Assembly (NCBI GenBank): GCA_030280995.1
Contig: JASXTE010000019.1
Span: forward strand, 8,047,501 to 8,111,500
DNA: 64,000 bases
DNA from: Hemileia vastatrix
Taxonomy: Eukaryota; Basidiomycota; Pucciniomycetes; Pucciniales; Zaghouaniaceae
Reading direction: 5' to 3'
Shown one piece after another: positions 45,232-57,035 of the stretch (positions within the stretch are counted from its first letter, which is position 1; the number at the start of each line of letters is the position of its first letter). A model generated the notes under the pieces. The model did no database searches and was not told the DNA's origin. It saw nothing but the letters and a program-made list of their open reading frames with translations. The translations under genes were made by a program, and so were the position numbers.

Positions 45232-46600
45232 TTACTACTCAAATAGAACTTAAAGGTACAACTATTTTGTAGTATATATTCTTAATGCAACATACCCTGG
45301 TTCAAGCCTCTCACACAACCAATTTTTATTTTTGACTCATCAACCATAAACTAATTAGTTGAGTGAAATTGAGGTTGTAGACAATCCTATAGTACTAGCT
45401 ATAGGCCTTAACCAAGGGAGTTGGAGTAAAACTGGATATAAAAACCCCTTTCCCTTTGAGAAAAACCAGGTGAGATTTATTTGCTACAGAAAATTAGAGA
45501 CTGTTACTATACCCCTTCCAAAACACTTTTTGACTGCTTAACAAATCAAGGCAGTAGCCAATAGCAGACCACTGAGAACCAAAGAACCAGAAACCTGAAA
45601 TGCAGAAAGATCCACACCAGCAAAACAAAACACTGTGCACTTGTTGCACAGAAAACAGCAATAATACTTGATGCATGTTGCAAATCTACACCAGAGAAAC
45701 CAGTTTCAAAAGTTGATTTAAATAAAAAACTAACCTTGCAACAAACACAGCCAATTGTGGCCAAAAAAAAGTGAAAACTTAGTGAGAACAATGATATCAC
45801 CTCCAGATGGTTGTATGATAATTAAAGTTTCCCCCAAATTGTCTTGTTCAGTATGTACACACAGACCACCATCTAAAAAATACATGCACAGCCACAAATT
45901 TGACACTTTTGGAAGCAAAATTGAATAAAGACGCTCTAGAAGCGCTTCCCAGCCTTCAATAACCAAGGTGGGAGGCCCGCCTAGAAGCGGCCAGACCTCC
46001 CTGAAGTCAGAAAACCACCAAAAACCTCCAAAAAATCCCAAAATACTTAGAAAAATCCACCATGACTACTTAAACCCATAAAACACAAAATTAAGCTATG
46101 AAAATGTTTAGACATAAAATATAGAGCCAAATTAGCTCTACTTAATGGTACTAAGAACTTAACCCTAAGACTTAAGGTTAGCCTGTAAAACACAAAAAAC
46201 AAAATTAAACATCAATCTTTAAGAAATGAAAAATGAGGAAATGACCCCTTGAAACTTAGAATATGAAAAATGTCAAAAGACATAAAATATATAGAAATGC
46301 TGGGGCTATCCAATGGTAGTTCCCAAATACCCATAGTCCCAAATTTCATGGAATAAAACCAGAAAAACACCCAATTTTTCAACCAATGTCAATCAAGATA
46401 TACCAAAACAGCGCCAAACAGCCCAAAAAAGGCCTCTGTCAATTTTGGAGAGCCACATCCTCCCTCCAATTGAGAAATTCCACATTCTCCTTCACCAAAA
46501 TCACCATTCTCACACATTTTTCAAAATAAATCTCTGAAATGGGTCCCTGTCAATACTGTATTGACCATAACCTCATCTGCACTATATCATTACCAATTCA
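45232..46600. other. Unassigned DNA, possibly LTR-derived
   Basis: No gene recognised. Minus-strand frames at 45494-46041 are rich in Phe/Leu/Trp and show no motif. GC content is slightly higher than in the flanks. Confidence 0.4.
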
Positions 46601-46619
46601 TCTATACAGAACTGCTTGT

Positions 46620-47130
46620 GATGCCTGCTATTCCAGAAAGAAATCTTGCTCCAGACCTGGTCCATTATAATCTGCAACATATTCACCTCCCCCTCAACCT
46701 GGCCCTTCTTCCAGCAAAACCAAAAGATCTAGGCCTTCCATCTTGACACCCAGATTAATCAACAAATTAAACCCTTCCAAAAAGTGCTCCAACACCCCTA
46801 CAACCACTAGCTCTACCATACCTGGTCCTTCTGATGGTAAACCCAATGCTTCTCCAAATTGGAATTTGAAACTGATTAATTTCCAGCTCATTCCCATCCA
46901 GACAGTGATGATGACAATGTGGGAACCATTGAAACACCACCACCCAATAAATTTCCCACCATCAAGGACAAATTCTAAAAACACTCTTCTCAACAAAAAC
47001 ATCTCATTCTAAACTACTTCAAATCTGCTCCTGCCAAGATCCACAGGAAATTGAGAAAAGAAGACACCTCATCCACCAGTTTAAGACTAATGCTGAACAC
47101 TTTGTTTCATCTCTTGATTCTCTTCTGTGA
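46620..47130 (+). pseudogene. Unidentified decayed coding stretch
   Basis: One frame gives PGPSSSKTKRSRPS and another gives DSDDDNVGTIETPPPNKFPT and APAKIHRKLRKEDTSS, a composition like the disordered N terminus of Gag or of accessory proteins. Stops break both. Assignment not possible. Confidence 0.3.
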
Positions 47131-47184
47131 TTGATTCTTGCCTGAAATTCTTGATTTAGAAATAAAAAATAAAAAATTTCCTTG

Positions 47185-47585
47185 GTTTAAAGTCTTGGGG
47201 GACTCATCCTCGGTTTTAAGTCTTGGGGACTAACAGCCCTCATTTTATAGTCTTGGGGGACTCAAAAACTCTCAATTTATAATCTTGGGTGACTTAAAGC
47301 CTAAATCATAAAGACAGAACCAGAGATCAAACCATTAAAGACCAAAGAAAATAAACTAACATTCTGCGTTAACTGTTTTGAAGAGTAGCCAGCTCATCAG
47401 TTACCCTCACACTTGCCTTAACTAAATTCAGAGACTCCCCCTTTGGATGCCCTCTTCCAGAATTACATCAACATCTTATTATCAGTTTATAGTCCTGAAA
47501 GACTCAACCATCAAACCATCCTCAGTTTATAGTCTTGGGGGACTATACCATTCTTCAGTTGAAAGTCTTGACGGACTTTCCAAAT
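47185..47585 (+). repeat. Cluster of AGTCTTGGGGGACT hairpin repeats
   Basis: The stem-loop motif AGTC-TTGGGG-GACT recurs at about 47196, 47219, 47252 and 47283 (degenerate), and again at 47492, 47529 and 47563, with spacings of about 23-37 bp, usually preceded by TTTATA or TTTAA. A copy of the module at 51430-51535 (CAGCCAGCTCATCAGTTACC) lies between the two groups at 47380-47411. Confidence 0.7.
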
Positions 47586-47731
47586 TTTTCATAAAAGGAT
47601 GGAGCCAATTCCATGCACAATACTCCACAACGGCCCTACTGATCTTCCACTTTCCCTTTATCATCTAGACATCACTGATAAAAAATTCTCCTTTTATATA
47701 TTTTCTCTTCATTGTTGTTCCAGCACAGATA

Positions 47732-49114
47732 ATGGCTGGATCCCCAGATTTTAATCCAGCAGACCTTCCTTGTTTCACTGCTCCCAAGGACTATGCTTGA
47801 AAATAGTGTATCCACATATGCAGAACTTGCACCTTCTCTCTTACAACTCCTAAAGCCAAACTCTACAACAGGCCCTGTGATTCTTGCAACTCCAAAAAGA
47901 AAAAATGTGACAGAGATCCCAATTATCCTGTACCACTACCTTCACCTTCACACAAATAAATCTCTAGATCTCCTACCAGATCCCCAGAACCATGTCCTGC
48001 ATCCTCTTCTCCATCTTCTGCTCCATCCAGAAGATCACACCACTCCGTCCCCAGAACTCTCTCCAAAAGGCCTGCTTTATACTCCCAAGAAACAGCATTT
48101 TTCTCAGAAAATCCGGCTAAAAAAGCTTCAAAATCAGATCCCAGGCTGCTAGACCGCATCCAGGCAGCCCACCCTCCTTGCTAGGAAGCGGAAATCAGGC
48201 TCAAAACCTCCAAATTCAGCTGGAAAACAACCAAAATCCACCAGTAAACAACAACAAAACCACACAACAACCTCTTATTTCTCCCAGAGCCATGCGCATA
48301 ACAATTTCTTCATCAGAAAACATTAAAAATACCAAAACTGCTAGAAGGCCTTCCAGAGGTCCTCAAGAAAACACCAAAGTGCCAAACACTGCTCCCAAAC
48401 AAAAATCTCCTTCTCAAACAAGAAGAAACAACTACACCTCTCCTCTGGAAGCCAATTAATTGTCTGATAGTTCCATTTCTTCCAGATATTCATCTAGCAG
48501 ATCCAAATCTGCTTCCAGGTCACCCTCTACTGGTCCTTCCTACAACCAACGTGGTACTCCTCCACCAGTATCCAACCCACCTACACCAAGCAATAGTATT
48601 AACAACAACAACAGCAGCCCCACTGCTCCAACCAGGACACTGGAATGTCCTTCTTCTACTAAATTTTCTCAACACCATTTAGAAGATGATCATGAAAATC
48701 CATACATTCATCTGGTTGATCCTCCTTCAACATCCATTCAACATTCTTCAACAGCCCAGATTCCAGCTGCATAAAAATTTGATGAGCTCCCAATCTGTAA
48801 TTACTAAATTAATAAATCCAATTTCTTCAACAGAGAAAATTACTGATCCAATTCTTCTGTTTAGTTGGAACCCCGCCTCTGGAAACTGCAATAGGGTTTG
48901 GCCAGCCTCTAGAAACTACCTTAACACTGGATTAGGCTGACATTAAACAACACCTAAGCATGATGGGTCCAAACATGCTTAAGGCCTTTGCTCTTCATGG
49001 TCCGTTGAATAAATTTGAAAAGAATTTGAGGAAAAAGCTCCTTGATGACCACTGGAAGATGTCTAGAATAATCAAGCACACCTTCCAACACTCTATCCCT
49101 GCTTAATCCACTTC
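47732..49114 (+). pseudogene. Cys-rich, Zn2Cys6-like gene remnant beside family D
   Basis: From ATG 47732 the frame gives MAGSPDFNPADLPCF, two stops, then CRTC (47819-47830) and, 15 residues later, CDSCNSKKKKC (47876-47908). The second half, C-x2-C-x6-C, has the spacing found in the antisense gene of A1; the third cysteine of the cluster is missing. A Ser/Pro/Arg-rich region follows, with frame changes, and near 48940-49110 a helical C terminus (GPNMLKAFALHGPLNKFEKN). It is on the strand opposite to family D pol, like the A gene relative to A pol. Decayed; function unknown. Confidence 0.5.
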
Positions 49115-49372
49115 TTCCCAAAAATTACCTTCTAACCCATTACCTGACCATTAAAATCCATATACTTTTTCCAGCCGCCTACACCACAAAGAACACAGTT
49201 CTTCTTCCAATCCTAACAAAAAGAAAAACTCCACCATAATCCGGACCAACCGCTGGTGGCTTCTTCTTCCAATCATTAAAATAAAAAGAAAGAAATTAAT
49301 AATTCACTAAATAGAGAGAACAATAATAATTAGCAGATATATATAAAAAAAAATTTTTTATTTTATTCTAAC
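49115..49372. other. Short unassigned stretch before the hexamer array
   Basis: No feature beyond increasing A/T content toward the array. Confidence 0.5.
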
Positions 49373-50690
49373 TTTTATTTTTATTTTTATTTTTATTTTT
49401 ATTTTTATTTTTATTTTTATTTTTATTTTTATTTTTATTTTTATTTTTATTTTTATTTTTATTTTTATTTTTATTTTTATTTTTATTTTTATTTTTATTT
49501 TTATTTTTATTTTTATTTTTATTTTTATTTTTATTTTTATTTTTATTTTTATTTTTATTTTTATTTTTATTTTTATTTTTATTTTTATTTTTATTTTTAT
49601 TTTTATTTTTATTTTTATTTTTATTTTTATTTTTATTTTTATTTTTATTTTTATTTTTATTTTTATTTTTATTTTTATTTTTATTTTTATTTTTATTTTT
49701 ATTTTTATTTTTATTTTTATTTTTATTTTTATTTTTATTTTTATTTTTATTTTTATTTTTATTTTTATTTTTATTTTTATTTTTATTTTTATTTTTATTT
49801 TTATTTTTATTTTTATTTTTATTTTTATTTTTATTTTTATTTTTATTTTTATTTTTATTTTTATTTTTATTTTTATTTTTATTTTTATTTTTATTTTTAT
49901 TTTTATTTTTATTTTTATTTTTATTTTTATTTTTATTTTTATTTTTATTTTTATTTTTATTTTTATTTTTATTTTTATTTTTATTTTTATTTTTATTTTT
50001 ATTTTTATTTTTATTTTTATTTTTATTTTTATTTTTATTTTTATTTTTATTTTTAATTTTAATTTTAATTTTAATTTTAATTTTATTTTTATTTTTATTT
50101 TTATTTTTATTTTTATTTTTATTTTTATTTTTATTTTTATTTTTATTTTTATTTTTATTTTTATTTTTATTTTTATTTTTATTTTTATTTTTATTTTTAT
50201 TTTTTATTTTTTATTTTTATTTTTATTTTTATTTTTATTTTTATTTTTATTTTTATTTTTATTTTTATTTTTATTTTTATTTTTATTTTTATTTTTATTT
50301 TTATTTTTATTTTTATTTTTATTTTTATTTTTATTTTTATTTTTATTTTTATTTTTATTTTTATTTTTATTTTTATTTTTATTTTTATTTTTATTTTTAT
50401 TTTTATTTTTATTTTTATTTTTATTTTTATTTTTATTTTTATTTTTATTTTTATTTTTATTTTTATTTTTATTTTTATTTTTATTTTTATTTTTATTTTT
50501 ATTTTTATTTTTATTTTTATTTTTATTTTTATTTTTATTTTTATTTTTATTTTTATTTTTATTTTTATTTTTATTTTTATTTTTATTTTTATTTTTATTT
50601 TTATTTTTATTTTTATTTTTATTTTTATTTTTATTTTTATTTTTATTTTTATTTTTATTTTTATTTTTATTTTTATTTTTATTTTTATTT
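49373..50690 (+). repeat. (ATTTTT)n hexanucleotide array, about 1.3 kb
   Basis: About 219 units of ATTTTT with strict 6-bp period, so that successive 60-base blocks are identical. The only interruptions are about five AATTTT units at 50055-50084 and two units with an extra T near 50200-50212. It lies between the Cys-rich gene and family D pol. Confidence 0.97.
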
Positions 50691-50810
50691 AAACTACTTA
50701 CATACTAAAAAAACTTGAAAATAATTAAACAAAATTACTCAAAAAATATGAGAGCTGGGAAATTAGAATGAAATGAATAATAATAAAATGAAATAAATAA
50801 TAATTACAAA

Positions 50811-51105
50811 TGGTATCCCCCAGCCAATTGATGAGCTGATCCCCTGATACCTTAGCCACATCCAAATGTACCTTGATGTGGAGTCAGCTTTAAATAATTT
50901 TTAAATTAATTGAGATGAAAAAAATAATTTAAGAAAAAAAATATCAATACAGAAAAGATAAAATAAATAGAAATTTAGAAAATAATAATAAAAAAATGAG
51001 ATAGAGATAAAAAGAAAATAGCATTTCCCGGCCAATTGATGAGCCTTTCCCCACCATTGCTTTCCCACATCCAGGCGACCCTGATGTGGTGACACTATAT
51101 AATAT
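50811..51105 (+). repeat. Duplicated GCCAATTGATGAGC module
   Basis: CCAGCCAATTGATGAGC (about 50820) and CCGGCCAATTGATGAGC (about 51030) each lead, after 35-40 bp, into a CACATCC...TGATGTGG inverted repeat. The units are about 210 bp apart, separated by A-rich DNA. Confidence 0.7.
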
Positions 51106-51225
51106 AATTTGTGATTTTTCTGCTTTTATATCCTAATAACCCCCATAAAAATTAAAAGAAAAAAATCTAAAAATTCTTTCTAAACAAAAAAAACACAGAA
51201 GAAAAAAGAAAATTTTCTGCTCAAT

Positions 51226-51749
51226 AGAAAGTCCAGTCCAAGGAAATGATCACTGGGTGGGCTCCCTCCAATAAGTAAAAATGATGGGAGACCACCAGTG
51301 ATCCACCACCAATCCAAAGAGACCAAAGAAGCCAGTCCCAAGCCAGTAAGCCAGTTTAAAGTCATAGTGGACTTGAAACCTGAATAACAAAAACCAGAAC
51401 TAGAATTCAACTAGTAAAAACAAAGACTTGAAACAGAAGTTATGGGGTAACTGTTATACAGAGCAGCCAGCTCATCAGTTACCCCTGCACTTTCCAAAAT
51501 AAAATCTAGAAGCCCCCCCCTGGGTACCTTCTAACAAAAACACAAAATCCAACACAATAAACCAAAACCCATAAGCATGAAGAGTCCAGTACTTGAAGAC
51601 CAAAATAATTTCCAGTATAAAGCCAAAGAGAACTAAAACCTGTGAAGAAAGACTAATACTAGGATTCAGCCAAATTAAGAGAAGGGGTTGGAAACAGACA
51701 ATATGGGGTAGCTGTTGATAGAGCAGCCAGCCCATCAGTTACCCCCACA
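51226..51749 (-). repeat. Two tandem ~265-bp LTR-like modules; third copy near 47411
   Basis: Each reads on the minus strand from TG(T/C)(A/G)GGGGTAACTGATG and CTGGCTGCTCT through an inverted CAG(T/C)TACCCC, starting at 51749 and at 51490; a third starts at 47411. Both are preceded by TTTATTTTGGAAAG. They may be the start of the family D 3' LTR, duplicated. The far LTR end was not found. Confidence 0.5.
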
Positions 51750-51844
51750 CTTTCCAAAATAAAATCTAGAAGCCCCATCCCAGGGTATCTTCTAACAAAA
51801 AATTTTCCAACAAAACAGATGCACAGCATCACCAAAATCCAAAA

Positions 51845-53679
51845 TTAAAGAATGGTCCGTAGTTTATCCTCATTGTGGAGACAATCTTCTTCACTTCTAG
51901 TGCCTCTTGGGTAGAATCTCTTCACCTGATCAGCAGCCACTCTCTTCTTTAAGACTACACCATCTAACTCCTCCAAAACATAAGAACCTCCAGAAAGCTG
52001 AGATCTGACTCTGTAAGGCTCATTCCATCTGTCAGAAAAAAAATTTTCCACTGACTCTCCAAACTTCTATTATACACTAAAACCAAACAAACAGGTTTCA
52101 AGGGATTCCTGAGTCTATGAGCCAACTTCTTGTCCCAGTATCTGACTGATTGATTTCTTATTTTCATCATTCTAGAGTATTCCTTCTCTTGACATTCCTC
52201 TCCACATTCCAACAGTTGCATCCTGGCACAGAGAAAATCTTCTGTTGAGCACACATCATCCCAATCAATTCCAAGATAAGAGACAGCTTACAAATCTGCT
52301 GGTAGAACAGCTTTCTTCCCAAACATTAATTCATAAGAGGAATAGATAGTTGTCCTTTTCACAGTGAGCCTATCATAAAATAACACCAAAGGTAAATAAT
52401 GCCTCCATTTTTCAGCACTATCTCCACACATCTTCACCAAAGCATTCTTGATAACTTGATGTCCTCTTTTGGCCATGCCTTCAGCTTCAGGATAATAAGG
52501 TGTAGCCACTCTGACTTTAAAACCAATACTTGCTACAGCATCTTTAAATTCTGCTCCAAGCTCTGGCCCACCATCAGGAGTCACCAACTTCATCAACCCA
52601 TACCTAAACACCCATTTCTTCTTCAAAAATTCTGCCACATTTTTAGCAGTCAAATTAAAAGGAGGCACCGCCTCAAGCCAACCAGAATAATCTTCACTGG
52701 CAAAAATTAAGTATTTATACCTGCCATCTTTAATACAGACAGCATCGAGACTGACACTTCCAAACACAGTTGTTTAACTAGTAGCATGACCAACCTCTTT
52801 AGGTTTCAAGTGACTTCTTCTTTAAAATTTTTCACAAGATTGAACCCAACCCTGCACAGCCAACTTCATACCTGGCCACCAAAATCTATCAACTACTTTC
52901 CTATAAGTCTCCCCAAAGCCTCTATGACCAAAGCCTTCATGTAAAGACTTCAATAACAACTCTTGACCCTTCTTCTGAGTCACCAACACTTGAGGATTTG
53001 GATGTCTCCTCATCAACCTCCTTCCTGACACATAGAAGCCAGGACTCTTCTTCTTGATTACCATCCAAGTATCATCATCACAAATATCTGGCCTCTCCAA
53101 GGTTAACAGATATTCAACCATAATAAAAAAACCCCCACTCTGACCCCAGGTCTCATCTTCAAAACTTAAAAAAACAACATCCAAGGGTACAACCCTGTAA
53201 TCAAAATCCCCAGTGTACACATGAGAAACACAACCAGCCCATCCAGGACACCAATCCCTAAACTTTGGTATATCCTTTTCCTTCCACTGAATCTTAAGAA
53301 AATCCAGTTCACTAACAATGACACCATTATTTAATTTTGAGCCATCCCAAAAAACAGCCCCATCTTCATCAACAAAAACATCTTTATCACCAGAATCAAG
53401 ATCAGAGCCAGCCAGTTTAACCTCATGATGGAGGAGAGAGCAATCATCCAGTTTAGCCTCATGGGGGAGGAAAGAAAAATCTTCAGCACCCTTTGTGTTG
53501 GCCCTAACCACTAGGCCATCTTCATCAAATTCTTAAGAGTCTGAATCATTATCGGTGGGTAGTTTCCTTGATAATCTATCTGGCATCGTAAAAGTCTTCC
53601 CAGGTTTGTGTACAAGGTCAAAAGAGAAATGCTGAATAAATGCCACCCACCTAGTCATTGGAGCCTTTGGAAGACTAGG
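51845..53679 (-). pseudogene. Family D Ty3/gypsy pol: RNase H end and integrase, truncated by B4
   Basis: From 53679 the minus strand reads MTRWVAFIQHFSFDLVHKPG and MPDRLSRKLP (RNase H C terminus), an acidic spacer (52822-53511), integrase zinc part (LHEGFGHRGF, FWWPGMK), integrase core at 52288-52767 with the catalytic Asp in SLDAV, Asp in VTPDGGPEL and Glu in PEAEGMAKRGH, then a C-terminal module (PYRVRSQLSGGSYVLEELDG) ending at 51845. A few stops and frame changes. The upstream part (gag to RNase H) is cut off by B4 and should lie beyond the window. No chromodomain seen, unlike A and B. Confidence 0.85.
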
Positions 53680-54837
53680 TGTCAGTGTGTGCTAGTATCT
53701 AAGTATGATTTAATGGTAAATATTAATGTTTCAATTACTAATTGATAAATGATTTAGTGATTAAACCTCATGGGAAGACTAATAAAATAATTCTTCTCAA
53801 TATAAACTCACAATACTTGGATTTTTATGCATGCTAGTGGTGGAAAATAGATCAATAAAATATAGTTATAGCTTATATAAAGATAATGTCAATTTATAAA
53901 TGCTTTATAATATATTCATATATGATAATAATTGTGTTTTAGTGTTTCTTTAATTTGTAGTAAGTAAGTGATGTCCAATAACCCGTCAAATCCTCCCTTA
54001 CTTATACCAAAATCCACTGGAGTGCACAGACCTTCAATCCAGATGATGTCACTGCTATCTTTGGCAATTACAGCACTGTGAGGGCCCATCACCTCCCCAT
54101 GGCGTCCACTTCAAAAATTCTCAACACCCAGACCTCCAGTAAGGACTCTCCATCACAATTAATGATACCACAGACCCGTACCATAAATAGAATAAGCAGA
54201 TAAAAGTGGATAAAATAAAAAAACAGGTAAAGTAACTCATCCAAAGAGTATATAATGAAAAACCAAAGCATATAAAGGAACCAATATAACTTTACAAACC
54301 CCCAATAACATCCCCAAGAATCCATATTAACCCAGTAATCATATCCCAACCCATAATTCCATGAAAATCCATCCAATGAAACAGATTAAGTTGTCCAAAC
54401 TGGATATATGTGCCTGAAATAGGTGTATATGCTTGTGTAGGCATTGTGAGTCCACTTAATACGTCCATATGACAGAAAATACGCAGAAAAAGAAAGTTTA
54501 TAGGCTGTTAAGAGGTTAAAACTCACTTATAGACCTAAATATACATAATATAACTACATATTTCACTGAATATGAGGTTTATATATACATATAAGCTTAT
54601 GTATGTCTATAATTACTTAATATCACTTAAGATAAGTATACTATGACTCCATTAACACCTTAATAAGTATTATTAAGCTATTGATAAGCTATTTAAACTA
54701 CTATAAGTCATATAATAGTGTAATAATTATATATATAAGTATTTTAACCTTATTTTTAAGTAATAATGATAATGTAATTAAGGTTATCTTATTTTAAACA
54801 AAAGAGTTACTCAGTCCTGGAGATACCTAGGCTGACA
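53680..54837 (-). repeat. 3' LTR of B4
   Basis: 1158 bp, TGTCAG to CTGACA. Homologous to the B1 LTR and, at its element-start end (TGTCAGCCTAGGTATCTCCA), to the B2 LTR (TGTCAGCCTGTATATCCCCA). Confidence 0.88.
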
Positions 54838-54848
54838 CTCCCTCACCC
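54838..54848 (-). promoter_or_regulatory. B4 polypurine tract
   Basis: The minus strand reads GGGTGAGGGAG directly before the 3' LTR, the probable plus-strand primer. Confidence 0.55.
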
Positions 54849-54954
54849 AAAATAAAAAATAAAAAATTTTTAAGACATTATAATTAATAAGTAAGGAGTG
54901 AATAGAAAAATAATTTTAAAATTTCTATGATACATATACTGAATTTCAACAGTA

Positions 54955-55710
54955 TTATTTAGATTTAAACTTTTTCAAGAGATTTTTAAGATCAGAGATT
55001 TCATTTTCTGGAATCCACTGGTCATATTCATTTAATTTATTTTTAAACCTTAATAGATACTCAACTCCCTTTTCTTTAGTAAGGTGTCTCTTTTTGAGTA
55101 TCTTTTCAATTTCTGACTTTTCAACTATTATTTCAGGTTGCTGTTTATGCCTTCCTGATCTTTTTGGAAATAGAGCAGTATCATTTGAATGGTATGGTTT
55201 TATAAGAGAAATAGGAAATACTGGATGTTTTCTATCATATGGTTCATATATTATAACTTCAACAGCATTGTTTCCAACCATCTTTTTTACTACAAATGGT
55301 CTAATGAATGGATCCTTCAATTTAAAATTACCATTTAAATTGAAATGTAGTGTAAAAATAAGGACTTCATTACCCACTTTGAACATTTGTTCTTTATGGG
55401 ATTTATCCTATCTTTTCTTCTCATACTCAAATGCCTTATTTATACATTCTTGAGCATGCTTTCTGCATAATTCTTGCATCTGATGAAAAGATTTTGTACC
55501 TGGATGGATATCCAATCCAGGTAATTTATTAAGGGTTTTAGCAGGGGCATTAGGTACACAATCCAACCATAACTCAAATGACTTTTTTCCAGTGACAGAA
55601 TGTACTGTACTATTGTATGCAAATTCTAAACCTGGGATAAGGGTTACCCAATCTTGTGTAAATTTTTCATTATCTTTAAAGTCAAGACCAAAAGCACAAT
55701 ATCTTCTTAA
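54955..55710 (-). pseudogene. B4 integrase tail and chromodomain
   Basis: 54955-55386 encodes the integrase tail and chromodomain-like module (HPVFPISLIKPYH; EIEKILKKRHLTKEKGVEYL; LNEYDQWIPENEIS). 55387-55700 encodes the end of the integrase core region (CAFGLDFKDNEKF on the minus strand) with stops. It joins the protease-proximal region at about 55710. Confidence 0.8.
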
Positions 55711-57035
55711 ATATCCTTAATGATTACTACATCCTCAAAATTCATTAAGGATTCATTTGGGTCCATACTTAATATTGGTTTTTCAAAGATGGACAAATCA
55801 TCTTCCAACATAGAGACTTCATTTTATTCACTATATGAGGTATTACTGTCATAATCAATTGAATATTTACTTTTTCTGTGTCATTTTCAGATTCATGTTG
55901 ATTTTCAACAATATTTATGTTTTCCTCACATTTGTGACCTTTAACCCAAGGCTTATTACACTTATAACAAGTATTAGTTTCATACTTTTTAGGTACTACA
56001 GGTGCTGTAGGTTTTTTATGCTTCTCCTGAAGTGTTTTTGAATTCTGATATTTCACAGGTTCATTATTTTGTTTATAAGTGGTGTACCCTGCTTCATACT
56101 GATAGTTTAAAAATATTTCATTACAAATATTAATAAATTCAGAATATTCATTAACCATTTTTTTTCTAGCTACAACAATGTCTCTGACAGATATAGGTAA
56201 TTTATATATTATCTTATCTTTCCATCAGTTAAAATATATTTTTGGCTCAATGGCTTTTAATATTTTATTTATATTCATTAAAAATACCATAGGTTTTTCA
56301 CCATTCAACGGATTATACATATTTTTCTCATATAATCTTTGCTGAGTGAGCCTGAATTTAGAGCCTCCAAATTTTTTTTCAATTAGTTGCTTCCACTCAG
56401 CTTAAGAGTAATCTTTACCCTCACTCAATAAAGCTTCAAACCATAATAAAGTAACATCCTTAAATAGAGAAATTAATTTTTATGTTATTTCTTCATCTGG
56501 TAACTTATATGAGAATTTTAAGTTGTCAATTCTTTGAAAAAAATGTTTCCAATCAGAGATGGCTTCCCCTTCATAAGTTGGGCACTGATCATTCTTTGGC
56601 CAGTTCTTCAGAATGGATTTAGTTTCATTAATCTTAGGTAAATTTAATAACTCATTCACTCTGGATAAATGGTCTTGTATCTCCTCTTGCATGGATTCGT
56701 GACTTACATTTGTTTTCTCAGACTTGACACTACCACCAAATGGTTTTACTTGTGGTGGTATGGGAAATGATTGAGATTCATTTTTGTCAATGAAAGGATT
56801 ATTAATATAATGTGTATACTTATAATTATCCTGATTCATTAGTAGATTAGCAGTCTCAATCTCAAGTTTAGTTAATCTTTTTAACAGATTAGAGACACTC
56901 TGATTTGTTTGTGAAAAAGATAAATTAGTTCTTGATTCAGATTTTAATAAATATGCTTCATGCAATTTTTCTAACTCACAGAATTTGTTTGAAAGTTCAC
57001 TATATTTATTACTTAAAGAATCATATTTAAGAGTT
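55711..57035 (-). pseudogene. B4 gag and protease-proximal linker
   Basis: 55769-56158 has the zinc knuckle CYKCNKPWVKGHKC and capsid C-terminal text. 56480-56965 has capsid (DHLSRVNELLNLPK) and coiled-coil text, ending in a TAA after DEEIT. The N-terminal part is cut off at 57035 by A2. Confidence 0.8.

Larger units (their letters stand above)
53680..57035 (-). mobile_element. Ty3/gypsy copy B4, internally deleted, cut by A2
   Basis: Inserted in family D pol; left flank CTAGG. 3' LTR at 53680-54837, purine tract, chromodomain and integrase tail (54955-55700), then directly the protease-proximal region and gag (55711-57035). Everything between protease and late integrase is missing. The right part of gag is interrupted at 57036 by A2. 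Confidence 0.85.

Noticed and set aside
45494..46041. Minus-strand frames of 84 and 103 codons
   Set aside because: Trp/Phe-rich, overlapping in different frames, no motif; probably non-coding LTR-derived DNA.
49373..50690. Telomere or centromere repeat
   Set aside because: The unit ATTTTT is not the TTAGGG-type telomere repeat expected in rusts, and the array lies between transposon genes.
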